The translations under genes were made by a program, and so were the position numbers. From a bacterium (GTDB taxonomy: Bacteria; ARS69), in NCBI GenBank assembly GCA_025774865.1, contig JALGZO010000257.1, positions 1 to 10,313 on the forward strand: a stretch of 10,313 nt of DNA. Reading direction: 5' to 3'. The notes below the pieces were generated by a model. The model saw only the letters and a list, made by a program, of their open reading frames with translations. It was not told the DNA's origin and searched no databases. Each line of letters opens with the position of its first letter. Within the stretch, counting starts at the first letter, position 1. This document shows positions 1 through 7,138 of the stretch, piece after piece.

Positions 1-827
1 TGCGTCGTCGAGAGATCCGCGTGGCCCAGAAGCTCCTGCACGACGCGCAGATCCGCCCCCCCCTCCAGCAGATGCGTGGCGAACGAGTGCCGAAGCGTGT
101 GCGGGGAGACCCGGAGCAGCAGGCCCGCGTTGTCCGCGTGTCGCTTGATCAAGAGCCAGAAGCCCATGCGCGAGAGCCGGCGCCCTCGTCGGTTCACGAA
201 GAGAGCCGTCTCCCGCGGATCCTTGACGAGCGCGGTCCGGCCGTGCCGAATCCACCCCGTCACCGCCCGAAGCGCGATGCGCCCGATCGGAACCCAGCGC
301 TCGACGTCCCCCTTGCCTCGCACGCGGAGAAGCCCGGGGTCCACGTCGAGATCGGCCAGATCGACGCTGATCGCCTCGGTCGCGCGCACGCCTGTCGCGT
401 ACCCGAACTCGAGGAGAGCGCGGTCCCGCCAGGCGACGGGATCGTCGCCGGACGGAGAGGCGAGAAGCCGCTCCATCTCGGGCACCGTCAGTGCCCCCGG
501 GAGCTTTCGCTGTCGGCGCGGTCCGGCCACCTCGCGCGTCGGATCCGCTTCGGCCGCACCGGCCGCGACGGCGAAGCGGTGCAGCCCGCGTACCGCGGAA
601 AGTCGTCGGCTGACCGTCGAGGGTGCGCGCCCGAGGTCGCGCTGCCCCCGCAGGAACTCCGTGATGTCGTCGCGGTCGGCCCCCCCCACCACCTCGACAC
701 CACGATCCGCGAGGTGCTTCACGTACGCTGCGAGGTCACGCCGGTAAGCGTCGAGCGTGTGGCGGGATAGCCCCTTCTCCACCGCGAGCTCGTCCAGGAA
801 GAGGCGCACCGCGGTCTCGGCTCTCAC
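1..827 (-). CDS. xerD: Xer-family tyrosine recombinase (XerD/XerC), 3' end beyond window
   Basis: Site-specific tyrosine recombinase, probably resolving chromosome dimers at a dif-type site at division. The frame is open for 275 codons to the left edge. Residues 1-85 form the N-terminal SAM-like DNA-binding domain (pattern TLDAYRRDL). The catalytic domain shows R148 in YATGVRATE, K172 in GKGDVERWVP, H243 and R246 in PHTLRHSFATHLL, and H269 in LLGHADLSTT. Spacing is almost identical to E. coli XerD (R148, K172, H244, R247, H270). The nucleophilic tyrosine would lie just past the edge, so the gene is cut by the window, not broken. The GTG start overlaps the ogt stop as GTGA and follows a strong ribosome site, GGGAGGAG at about 832-840. 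Motif spacing favours XerD, but a single Xer protein may be named XerC in this lineage. Being last in a repair/recombination operon fits a chromosomal housekeeping recombinase rather than an integrase. Confidence 0.93.
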   Translation of the reverse strand, partial: MRAETAVRLFLDELAVEKGLSRHTLDAYRRDLAAYVKHLADRGVEVVGGADRDDITEFLRGQRDLGRAPSTVSRRLSAVRGLHRFAVAAGAAEADPTREVAGPRRQRKLPGALTVPEMERLLASPSGDDPVAWRDRALLEFGYATGVRATEAISVDLADLDVDPGLLRVRGKGDVERWVPIGRIALRAVTGWIRHGRTALVKDPRETALFVNRRGRRLSRMGFWLLIKRHADNAGLLLRVSPHTLRHSFATHLLEGGADLRVVQELLGHADLSTT

Positions 828-1351
828 CCGGTCTCCTCCCGGAGGTCCAGCTCGGTCTGGCCGTGCTCGATCGCCAGGAGCCTCCGCTTCATCGCGGGGC
901 CGCACGAGTAGCCCCCCAACCCTCCGCCCTCCCGCAGGACACGGTGGCACGGGACGACGAGCGGAAACGGATTCCGGTGCAAAGCGTTCCCCACCGCTCG
1001 CACCGCGCCGGCCCGTCCGATACGCCGCGCGACGTCGCCGTACGTACGGATCTCACCGAACGGGATGCCGCGTACCGCCTCGAAGACCGACCGCTGGAAG
1101 CCGGTCACGCCGCGCAGGTCGAGCGAGCCGTCCCACGCCAGCGGCCGCCCCCGCAGGTACTCCGCGAGGGCGTCGGCGAGCTCGGATCGATCCGACTCGG
1201 TATCGATCTCGATCCCCTCGACCGGCTGTCCTTTCGTCGCGGCCGCCGCCTCGGGAACCGCTCCGAGACGCACTGCCACGAGACCGACCGGGGACCTCCA
1301 CGCGTGCACGACGATCCCCGCGCCGCGGACCTCCAGGTGGGAAAGCTTCAT
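824..1351 (-). CDS. ogt: Methylated-DNA--protein-cysteine methyltransferase
   Basis: Suicide repair protein that moves alkyl groups from O6-alkylguanine (and O4-alkylthymine) in DNA to its own cysteine. The 175-residue product has the usual length for Ogt/MGMT without an Ada regulatory domain. Residues 1-80 are the variable N-terminal domain. Residues 82-170 are the conserved methyltransferase domain, with GFQRSVFEAVRGIPFGEIRTYGDVA, the helix-turn-helix arginine-finger region GRAGAVRAVGNALHRNP, and the active site PCHRV with acceptor C135. The C-terminal GGYSCG region is also typical. The ATG at 1349-1351 overlaps the uvrC stop in ATGA and follows GGAGGAG at about 1355-1361. A much longer upstream open frame only shadows uvrC and was rejected as the start. 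Placement after uvrC groups two DNA-damage repair activities in one transcript. Confidence 0.95.
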   Translation of the reverse strand: MKLSHLEVRGAGIVVHAWRSPVGLVAVRLGAVPEAAAATKGQPVEGIEIDTESDRSELADALAEYLRGRPLAWDGSLDLRGVTGFQRSVFEAVRGIPFGEIRTYGDVARRIGRAGAVRAVGNALHRNPFPLVVPCHRVLREGGGLGGYSCGPAMKRRLLAIEHGQTELDLREETG

Positions 1352-3198
1352 GACTCCTCCGCCCCTCCGAGGTGGGTCCAGAGCGACAGCGCGAGCTCTC
1401 GTCCGATGCCGGGAACCTCCGCGATCTCGGACAGCGTCGCCTTCCGGATCGCCTCGACCGAGCCGAATCGATGGATCAACACCCGCCGTCTTGATGGACC
1501 GATCCCCGGCACTTCGTCCAGTACGCTCGATGCTACCCGGCCACCTCGCCGCCGCCGATGGGCGCGGAGTGCGAAACGATGCGCCTCGTCCCGCACGCGC
1601 TGCAGCAGCTTCAAGGCGTCGGCGTCGGGGGGGAGCCGCAACGGTTCCGCGCGACCCGGAAAGAAGATGAGCTCCTCTCGCTTGGCCAACGACACGACCG
1701 GAAGATCCTCGAGCGCCTCCGACGCCAGCGCGCGCGAGGCCGCGCCCAGCTGCGTCGGCCCGCCGTCGATGAGCATGAGGTCGGGACGACCGCCGGCCGT
1801 GCGGATGCGGCGCGCGCGACGACGGACCGCCTCCTCGATGGCGCGGGGATCGTCGCGACGGGGCGCTTCGCGGATGCGAAACGTGCGGTACTCCGCTTTC
1901 GCCGGCGCCCCCTCTTCGAACACGACCATTGATGCGTACGTGTCGGTGCCCTGGATCGTCGAGATGTCGAAGCCCTCGATGCGGCGCGGGGGCTTCGCCA
2001 GCCCGAGGGCCTTCGCCACCGCGGCCACGGCCGTCTTCGGGCCGCGACTTCTTGCCTCGAGCCCGGTCTCCGGGCGAGCAAGTGCGACCTGAGCGTTGTG
2101 CTCCGCCATCTCCAGGAGCCGCACCCCCACTCCACGACGCGGGATCCGGAGCGCGACCTGACGCCCCACCTTGTCGCCGAGCCACTCCCGCAGGAGGGGA
2201 GCGTCGCCGGGCTCCGTGCGGACGAGGATCTCGCGGGGCACGCGATCGTGCAGGTGGTAGAAGCCGAGAAACAGGCCGCGGAGAATCTCGCTCTCGCGCT
2301 CGGCCGGCGTGCAACCGATCTCGATGCGGTCGCGACCGATCACACGACCGTCGCGCACGGAGAGGAGAACGCCGATCGCCTGTCGGCCGAGCCTGACGAA
2401 ACCGACCGCGTCGACGTCGCTCTGACCCTTCAGCGTCACGTGCTGCTTCGCGACCGTCTTCTTCAAAGAGAGCAGCCGATCCCGGAGCTTGGCCGCATCC
2501 TCGTAGCGCATCTCCCTCGCGGCGCGCACCATGTCGCGCTCGAGAGTGATGACCACATCGTCCTTCTTGCCGTCGAGAAACCGGAGAACGTCGTTCACGA
2601 TGGTCCGGTATTCCTTCGGGTCGACGTCGCCACGACAGGGACCCACGCAGCGACCCAGGAAGTAGTCCAAGCAGCCGCGCTCCGACATCCCCGGAACGAG
2701 GTTCAGCTTGCACGTGGGCAGCGGGAAGACGGTCCGCAGGGTCTGCAGCGTCCGACGCATGGCGCCGACATCGGTGTAGGGGCCGAAGAAGCGTGACCCG
2801 TCGCTTTCCATCTTGCGCGTGGGAAAGACGCGGGGAAACGTCTCGGGCAGAGTCACCTGGATGTACGGGTACTTCTTGTCGTCGCGGTACACGACGTTGT
2901 AGCGCGGACGATGCTCCTTGATGAGGTTGTACTCGAGGAGAAGCGCCTCCATCTCGGAGGGTGTCACGATGAAGTCGATCTCGTGCGTCGAGTCCACGGT
3001 GCGCTGCACCTTGGGTGCGAGATCGGCCGGATTGCCGAAGTAGCTGCGCACTCGTGAGCGCAACGACTTCGACTTGCCGACGTAGATGACGCGCCCGCCG
3101 CCGTCGAGGAACAGATACGCGCCGGCGCTCTTGGGGAGGCCCTGCGCCTGGCGCACGAGCCGCTCCCGACGCTTCGCCTTCGATTCGCCGCGGCTCAT
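1348..3198 (-). CDS. uvrC: UvrABC excinuclease subunit C
   Basis: Nuclease subunit that makes the 3' and then 5' incisions around lesions in nucleotide excision repair. The 616-residue length is normal (E. coli about 610). Domains in order: GIY-YIG nuclease at residues 20-100 (GAY, YVGKSKSLRSRVRSYF, E84 region, HRPRYN); a cysteine cluster C163, C176, C184, C188 at nearly the spacing of the E. coli iron-sulfur ligands; UVR domain near 217-250; RNase H-like 5' nuclease with D411 (FDIS), D478 (LIDGG) and H540 (DEAHRF); and a C-terminal tandem helix-hairpin-helix (EVPGIG twice, 562-600). The ATG at 3196-3198 overlaps the murJ stop as ATGA. An upstream ATG at 3387 would bury 63 codons of low-complexity sequence in murJ and is not credible. 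No clear ribosome site precedes the start, so translation is probably coupled to murJ. Confidence 0.97.
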   Translation of the reverse strand: MSRGESKAKRRERLVRQAQGLPKSAGAYLFLDGGGRVIYVGKSKSLRSRVRSYFGNPADLAPKVQRTVDSTHEIDFIVTPSEMEALLLEYNLIKEHRPRYNVVYRDDKKYPYIQVTLPETFPRVFPTRKMESDGSRFFGPYTDVGAMRRTLQTLRTVFPLPTCKLNLVPGMSERGCLDYFLGRCVGPCRGDVDPKEYRTIVNDVLRFLDGKKDDVVITLERDMVRAAREMRYEDAAKLRDRLLSLKKTVAKQHVTLKGQSDVDAVGFVRLGRQAIGVLLSVRDGRVIGRDRIEIGCTPAERESEILRGLFLGFYHLHDRVPREILVRTEPGDAPLLREWLGDKVGRQVALRIPRRGVGVRLLEMAEHNAQVALARPETGLEARSRGPKTAVAAVAKALGLAKPPRRIEGFDISTIQGTDTYASMVVFEEGAPAKAEYRTFRIREAPRRDDPRAIEEAVRRRARRIRTAGGRPDLMLIDGGPTQLGAASRALASEALEDLPVVSLAKREELIFFPGRAEPLRLPPDADALKLLQRVRDEAHRFALRAHRRRRGGRVASSVLDEVPGIGPSRRRVLIHRFGSVEAIRKATLSEIAEVPGIGRELALSLWTHLGGAEES

Positions 3199-4802
3199 CT
3201 TCGCCGTGCCGACGCGCGCCCCGGCAGGGAGTCGAGGATCTCCGCCATCTCGTCGTGCCGGAGCCAGCGGTACGCCAGCAGGAGGAAGCCGAGACCGAGC
3301 GTGATGGCGGACCCCACTTCGACGATTCGGGGTACGAAGCCGTCGCCGGGGACCCAGCGATTCGCCAGGGCGAGCCCGGCGAGGCATCCCGCCGCCAGCG
3401 CGGCGCTCGCCGCCAGCGAGCGCCCGAACGCGCGCAGCAGGCTCGCCGCCGGGAGCCGTCCGACCCGTCCGCCGAGGCTCCGGAGCAGGAGCGCGACGCT
3501 CAGATAGGAGGCGAGACTCGTCGCGAGGGCGAGGCCTCGGAGTCCCAGGGGTCCCATGAGGAGAAGATTCAGCGCGATGTTGGCGACCATGGCGATGGAG
3601 GCGATACGGACCGGCGTCTTCGTGTCCTGAACCGAATAGAACGCCTGCGAGAGCCCCTTGACAAGGCCGTACGCCGGCAGCCCGAACGCGTAGAAGAGCA
3701 AAGCCGAGGCCGTCATCGGCGTCGAGCGCTCGCCCGAGAACTCGCCGTATTGGAAGAGGAGCGCCACGATCGGCTCGGCCAGGAGCGCCAGACCCACCAT
3801 GGCCGGCACGAGCAGCGTCAGCAGCAGGCGCAACGTGTGGGCGAGCGTGTCGAGCAAGGCCGCACGGTCGTCCTGCGCGGCCCGGAGCGAGAGCGCCGGC
3901 AACGCGGCGGTGGACACCGCGACACCGATCACGCCGAGCGGCAACAACGTCACCCGGTTTCCGAGCCGCAGCGCCGTCAGCGATCCCTGCTCGAGCCGCA
4001 AGGCCAGCAACGTGTCGACGAAGAGATTCAGCTGCGTCACCCCCAGCGCGATGAGCCCCGGCACCATGAGCGCACCCACCCGCCTCACGTCCGGGTCAGT
4101 CGGCGCCCAGGCGGGCGAGATCGGCAGGCCGAGCTCGCGCATCTTCGGAAACATGACGACCCAGGCGGCGAGCCCCCCGACCAGCCCACCGATCGAGAAC
4201 GCGAACGCCCGAGACTCGAGGCTCGCGAGGGGTACCGCCGCCAGCGCGCCAGCCAGAAAGAAGACGCTGATCAGAATCGGAGAGAGCGCCGGTACGGCGA
4301 AATGGCGTAGCGCGTTGAGGGCAGCGCCGGCGAGCGCCGCCCCCCCGGCGAAGAGCAAATACGGAAAGAGCAGCCGGAGAAGTCGGACGGCGAACGAGAG
4401 CTCGTCGGGTCGCCCCTGCCAGTCGTGCGCGTAGAGTCGTACGAGCGGCTCGGCCAGCAAGAGTCCGAGCCCGACCATGGCGACGAGGATGACGAAGAGC
4501 ACGCCGAACGTACGGCGCAGGAATTGCCCGGCCTCCTCCGCGCCCCGCCGCTCGCGCAGCTCCGTGAACACGGGGATGAACGCGGGGTTGAGATTGCCTT
4601 CGCCAACGACCCGGCGGAAGAAGTTCGGGATCAGGAACGCGAGGTTGAAGGCATCCGCGACGAATCCCGTGCCGAACAGGACCGCGAAGGACGTGTCCCG
4701 GGCGAGGCCGAAGACGCGAGAGAGCATCGTCGCGGCGCCCACTTTCGCCGCCGTGCGCGTGATCGCCGCGCCTCCGCCCTTCCGTTCCCCACCCTGGCTC
4801 AT
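3195..4802 (-). CDS. murJ: Lipid II flippase MurJ (MviN)
   Basis: Integral membrane flippase that carries the peptidoglycan precursor lipid II across the cytoplasmic membrane; member of the MOP exporter superfamily. The 535 residues contain about 14 hydrophobic segments, the family number. Signature motifs are SRVFGLARD (R29, R35) and IPNFFRRVVGEG (R63/R64). Their spacing equals that of E. coli R18, R24 and R52, which line the central cavity. GNRVTLLPLGVIGVA carries R283, the probable counterpart of E. coli R270. The N-terminus is polar (about 20 residues) before the first helix, and the C-terminus ends in a basic cytoplasmic tail. The ATG at 4802 follows GGAGGGA. It is the first gene of the murJ-uvrC-ogt-xer operon and shares an ATGA junction with uvrC. 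Confidence 0.96.
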   Translation of the reverse strand: MSQGGERKGGGAAITRTAAKVGAATMLSRVFGLARDTSFAVLFGTGFVADAFNLAFLIPNFFRRVVGEGNLNPAFIPVFTELRERRGAEEAGQFLRRTFGVLFVILVAMVGLGLLLAEPLVRLYAHDWQGRPDELSFAVRLLRLLFPYLLFAGGAALAGAALNALRHFAVPALSPILISVFFLAGALAAVPLASLESRAFAFSIGGLVGGLAAWVVMFPKMRELGLPISPAWAPTDPDVRRVGALMVPGLIALGVTQLNLFVDTLLALRLEQGSLTALRLGNRVTLLPLGVIGVAVSTAALPALSLRAAQDDRAALLDTLAHTLRLLLTLLVPAMVGLALLAEPIVALLFQYGEFSGERSTPMTASALLFYAFGLPAYGLVKGLSQAFYSVQDTKTPVRIASIAMVANIALNLLLMGPLGLRGLALATSLASYLSVALLLRSLGGRVGRLPAASLLRAFGRSLAASAALAAGCLAGLALANRWVPGDGFVPRIVEVGSAITLGLGFLLLAYRWLRHDEMAEILDSLPGRASARRR

Positions 4803-4823
4803 GCCGTCCCTCCGCGGGCCGGC

Positions 4824-4852
4824 AGGATTCCACGAGGGGCCAACCCCGTCAA
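4824..4852 (-). promoter_or_regulatory. Putative sigma-70 promoter of the murJ operon
   Basis: On the minus strand TTGACG (4852-4847) is followed by a 17-base spacer and AATCCT (4829-4824), a moderate match to the vegetative consensus. Transcription would start near 4817, leaving a leader of about 15 bases with the GGAGGGA ribosome site. It lies back to back with the rpsT promoter. The -10 box matches only three of six positions. Confidence 0.4.
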
Positions 4853-4878
4853 TCCGGCCCAGCCATCGAGACCTCCCC

Positions 4879-4907
4879 TTGACCTAAGGCCCGGGAGAGC
4901 CTATGCT
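4879..4907 (+). promoter_or_regulatory. Sigma-70-type promoter of rpsT
   Basis: TTGACC (4879-4884), a 17-base spacer and TATGCT (4902-4907) give a good vegetative promoter. The predicted start is near 4914, with a leader of about 33 bases before the ATG. It is the best sigma-70 match in the window, as expected for a ribosomal protein gene. Confidence 0.65.
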
Positions 4908-4946
4908 CCCGCGACTCAGATTCCAGAAAACGGGAGAGGCCAGAGG

Positions 4947-5207
4947 ATGCCCCAGCACAAGTCCTGCGAGAAGCGCATACGCCTGAGCCGCAAGCAGAAC
5001 GCGCGGAATCGCACGATCAAGAGCGCGGTCAAGACGGCCACGAAACGGTTTCTCGCCGCCGAGGGCGAGGATGCGGAAGCGGCGTACCGGGCGGTCGCGT
5101 CGGAGTTCGACACCGCCGCGAAGAAGGGGGTCATCCCGAAGGCTCGTGCGAACCGCAAGAAGAGCCGCCTGGCCCGCGAGCTCAACCGAAGGTCGTCCCA
5201 GAGCTAG
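4947..5207 (+). CDS. rpsT: Small ribosomal subunit protein bS20
   Basis: Primary-binding protein of the 30S subunit that contacts 16S rRNA. The 86-residue product is the usual length and strongly basic. It begins MPQHKSCEKRIRLSRKQNAR, matching the S20 pattern (A-K-S-A-x-KR-x-R-x-x-x-x-R-x-x-N), and ends in the conserved KNxAxRKKSRLxR-type helix (KARANRKKSRLARELN, residues 65-80). The ATG at 4947 is preceded by CGGGAGAGG at about 4931-4939. A longer in-frame extension to the left has no S20 homology and lies over murJ in antisense. It is a monocistronic plus-strand gene between two minus-strand operons. Its TAG stop interlocks with the aldolase stop, and no intrinsic terminator is visible behind it. 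Confidence 0.96.
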   Translation: MPQHKSCEKRIRLSRKQNARNRTIKSAVKTATKRFLAAEGEDAEAAYRAVASEFDTAAKKGVIPKARANRKKSRLARELNRRSSQS

Positions 5208-5965
5208 CCACCCCGCGCCTGGGTTCGGAGCTCCGCCAGAACGCGTTCGGTTACCCGCGCCACGATCTCTTCGTCGGCCGTGGCGGCCGGAGGCGTCGCG
5301 GTTTCACACCCCGCCAACCCTTCCCGAACACCGTACCGGGCTCGCGCCGCGATCAGATCCTCGACCTGGGCCGGCGTGAGAGGGTCTGCCCCCCCCAGGA
5401 GCCGGGCCACCAAGAGAATCCGCGCGGAATGCTCGACCGTTTCGAGCCGCTGGTATGCCTCGAGCACATCGCTTCCGACCGCCACCGCCCCGTGGTTCTG
5501 CAGCAAGAAGGCGTCGTGGTTCCGGACGACGGGATCCAGCGTCTCGGCGAGCGCAGCCGTTCCCGGCGTGGCGTACCGGGCCAGCGGCACTTGCCCCAGC
5601 CCGACGATCACCTCGGGAAGCACGCACTCGGACAGCGCGATGCCCGCCGCCGCGAAGCCGGTGGCCACGGGGGGATGGGCGTGCGCGACGGCCCGGATCT
5701 CGGGCCGCGCATCGTAGATCCGGAGGTGCATTCCGGTCTCGGAGGAGGGCTGCCCCCGGCCATCCACGAGACGCCCGCCGCGATCGACGAGGATCAGATC
5801 GTCGACCTCCACATCGCCCTTGCGAATGCCCGCGGGGGTGATCAATACCGTCGAGTCCGAGATGCGAACCGAGACGTTGCCGTCGCGGCCCGCCACGAAC
5901 TGCCGCGCGTCGATGTGCCGGCAGACGCGCACGAGGTCGCGCTTGATCTCGTGCAGGGGCCTCAC
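5204..5965 (-). CDS. Class II aldolase (FucA/RhaD type) with C-terminal encapsulation peptide
   Basis: Zinc-dependent retro-aldolase, probably splitting fuculose- or rhamnulose-1-phosphate into dihydroxyacetone phosphate and lactaldehyde in the microcompartment lumen. Motifs: GNVSVR (29-34) and TPAG (43-46) for phosphate binding, SSE with catalytic-type E76, and zinc ligands H95, H97 (HAHPP) and H158 (QNHGA). They match E. coli FucA E73, H92, H94 and H155. By my alignment FucA Y113 is replaced by L116, whereas Y209 has a counterpart in Y211, so the substrate may differ. FucA ends near residue 215; this 253-residue protein adds an Ala/Pro linker (about 221-229) and an amphipathic helix with IVARVTERVL (234-243), the form of a BMC cargo-targeting peptide. 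The GTG start overlaps BMC-P3 as GTGA. It is the last gene of the BMC operon. Confidence 0.9.
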   Translation of the reverse strand: MRPLHEIKRDLVRVCRHIDARQFVAGRDGNVSVRISDSTVLITPAGIRKGDVEVDDLILVDRGGRLVDGRGQPSSETGMHLRIYDARPEIRAVAHAHPPVATGFAAAGIALSECVLPEVIVGLGQVPLARYATPGTAALAETLDPVVRNHDAFLLQNHGAVAVGSDVLEAYQRLETVEHSARILLVARLLGGADPLTPAQVEDLIAARARYGVREGLAGCETATPPAATADEEIVARVTERVLAELRTQARGG

Positions 5966-6240
5966 TCGTCTCGCCCCAAGCGAACCTCGTCCACGACCCC
6001 GACGATGACGGTGCGGATCGGCGGCTGATCGAGCTCCAATACCTGGCCGGCGGAGTTGCCTTCGTCCAAGACCAGAACCCGGTCGCCCTCCCCCGCACTC
6101 ACCGAGTCGATGGCGAGGTACGCTTCTCCCCGAGCCTCGCCGCGGAGATCGAGCGGCCGTACGAGCAAGATCTTGGCTCCGGTGAGCGTCTCGTCCTTGG
6201 CGGTCGCCCAGACCGACCCGACGACGAGCCCGAGTTTCAC
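5962..6240 (-). CDS. EutN/CcmL-family vertex protein (BMC-P3)
   Basis: Pentameric protein expected to cap shell vertices. The 92-residue length and the N-terminal MKLGLVVGSVWATAKDETL are typical of EutN/CcmL, as are LLVRPLD, AIDSVSAGEGDRVLVLDEGNSA (43-64) and the closing IVGVVDEV. The GNSA at 61-64 stands where classical members have GSSAR. The GTG start at 6238-6240 overlaps the BMC-P2 stop (GTGA), and the stop overlaps the aldolase start the same way, so the three genes are probably translationally coupled. It is closest in the window to BMC-P2 in its WAT-K-D N-terminus, suggesting an old duplication. Family assignment is firm. That it is a pentamer at vertices is family knowledge, not visible here. 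Confidence 0.93.
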   Translation of the reverse strand: MKLGLVVGSVWATAKDETLTGAKILLVRPLDLRGEARGEAYLAIDSVSAGEGDRVLVLDEGNSAGQVLELDQPPIRTVIVGVVDEVRLGRDE

Positions 6241-6524
6241 GCTTCGCCGCCCGCGTCTACGTTCAGATCGGTCCCGTCCACCAGGCCGAGGATCGCGGCA
6301 TCCAGGGGCGCGAACTTTCCGGGAAACGCCTTCGCCGCTTCACGCGCCCGCACGAAGAACACGCGATCGCCTTCGCGCACCGACACGTTGTCCGCCGCGA
6401 CCAGCGGTTCGCCGGTCGGTCGACCGGATTCGTCCTCCGGACGGATGATCCGCAGCTTGATCCCGTGCACTGTCGGGTCTTTGACGGTGGCCCAGACGGT
6501 CCCGATCACGCGCGCGAAGTTCAT
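6237..6524 (-). CDS. EutN/CcmL-family vertex protein (BMC-P2)
   Basis: Second of three pentamer-type shell proteins, 95 residues. The fold signature MNFARVIGTVWATVKDPTVHGIKLRII is clear at the N-terminus, followed by ADNVSVREGDRVFFV (44-58) and ILGLVDGTDL near the end. The usual GSSAR loop is replaced by a longer basic stretch, REAAKAFPGKF (61-71), the most divergent of the three. The ATG at 6522-6524 overlaps the BMC-T stop in ATGA and is preceded by AGAGGA. The stop overlaps the BMC-P3 start. The altered loop may change which neighbours this subunit packs against at the vertex, which is inference only. Confidence 0.92.
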   Translation of the reverse strand: MNFARVIGTVWATVKDPTVHGIKLRIIRPEDESGRPTGEPLVAADNVSVREGDRVFFVRAREAAKAFPGKFAPLDAAILGLVDGTDLNVDAGGEA

Positions 6525-7132
6525 TCCTCTTCGTCTCCTCCGCCGAGCTGCCGGTCCCCGCGAAGGAGTCCCCGCCCGACGCGCCGGGCCAGCGTCGCAT
6601 GCGGCCCCGCGAGGATCTCGGTATGGAGATGATACCCGCGCAGATCGACCACGGCCCTCGCCGCCTGCGCCGCCGCCTCCACCGCTGCCACCTCACCCGT
6701 CATCGTGAAGAAGCCCTTCCCTCCGATACCACGCCCCGCGCCGATCTCCAGGAGCCGCACCCGCGCCGCCTTCGCGGCGGCGTCGGCCCCGACGATCGTC
6801 GCGGCGACGGAAAGCGTCTCCACGACGCCGATCGCGACGCCCAGCTCACCGATCTCCCCGGTCCGCTCGATCGCCGGGGCGACGTCGGCGTGCACTCGAG
6901 GCAACAACAGCTCGTCGACCAGATGCGGGACGCAGATTGCGCGACCCGCCCCGAGCGAGGCCTCCACTTCCGCCACTCCCCCGGAAAAGACGACGAGAAA
7001 CTTCCCCGGCGAGATCGGACACGCTTCGACCAGGTGCACCTGCGCCGTCTTCAACACCTGGTCGGTCGCTCGCACGCCGGCCGCGATCGAGCTCGTCTCG
7101 AGCATCCCGAGGGCGTCGCCGCGGAGCCTCAC
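6521..7132 (-). CDS. Tandem BMC-domain shell protein (BMC-T, PduT-like)
   Basis: Trimer-forming shell protein with two fused BMC domains, forming a pseudohexameric facet tile. Domain 1 (about 1-95) begins GDALGMLETSSIAAGVRATDQ; domain 2 (about 96-185) begins LGVAIGVVETLSVAA and has the pore loop IGGKG (136-140). It aligns along its length with PduT. PduT C38 lies in ICPGKF at the threefold pore and binds an iron-sulfur cluster; here the equivalent residue is S41 in ISPGKF, with the only nearby cysteine at C38, three residues earlier. A polar acidic tail (about 185-203) follows domain 2. The GTG start is six bases after the aldehyde dehydrogenase stop with no clear ribosome site, suggesting coupling. 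The stop overlaps BMC-P2. The start is supported by alignment of EALGxxET in the BMC-H proteins. Confidence 0.9.
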   Translation of the reverse strand: MRLRGDALGMLETSSIAAGVRATDQVLKTAQVHLVEACPISPGKFLVVFSGGVAEVEASLGAGRAICVPHLVDELLLPRVHADVAPAIERTGEIGELGVAIGVVETLSVAATIVGADAAAKAARVRLLEIGAGRGIGGKGFFTMTGEVAAVEAAAQAARAVVDLRGYHLHTEILAGPHATLARRVGRGLLRGDRQLGGGDEEE

Positions 7133-7138
7133 GAGACG

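Noticed and set aside
1-827. Xer recombinase as a phage or integron integrase, or as a truncated pseudogene
   Set aside because: Motif spacing matches XerD, it sits in a housekeeping operon with overlapping junctions, and the missing tyrosine is due only to the window edge.
1352-2713. Very long open frame upstream of and in frame with ogt
   Set aside because: It is the shadow of uvrC in another frame, with low-complexity Arg/Gly/Ala product. Only the last 175 codons are a recognisable protein.
3199-3387. Upstream ATG giving UvrC 63 extra residues
   Set aside because: The extension lies inside murJ in another frame, is Arg/Pro-rich and absent from the UvrC family. The ATGA overlap start is normal.
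3255-4310. Plus-strand open frame of 351 codons, rich in Arg, Gln and Glu
   Set aside because: Antisense shadow of murJ. High GC removes stop codons, and the product resembles no protein.
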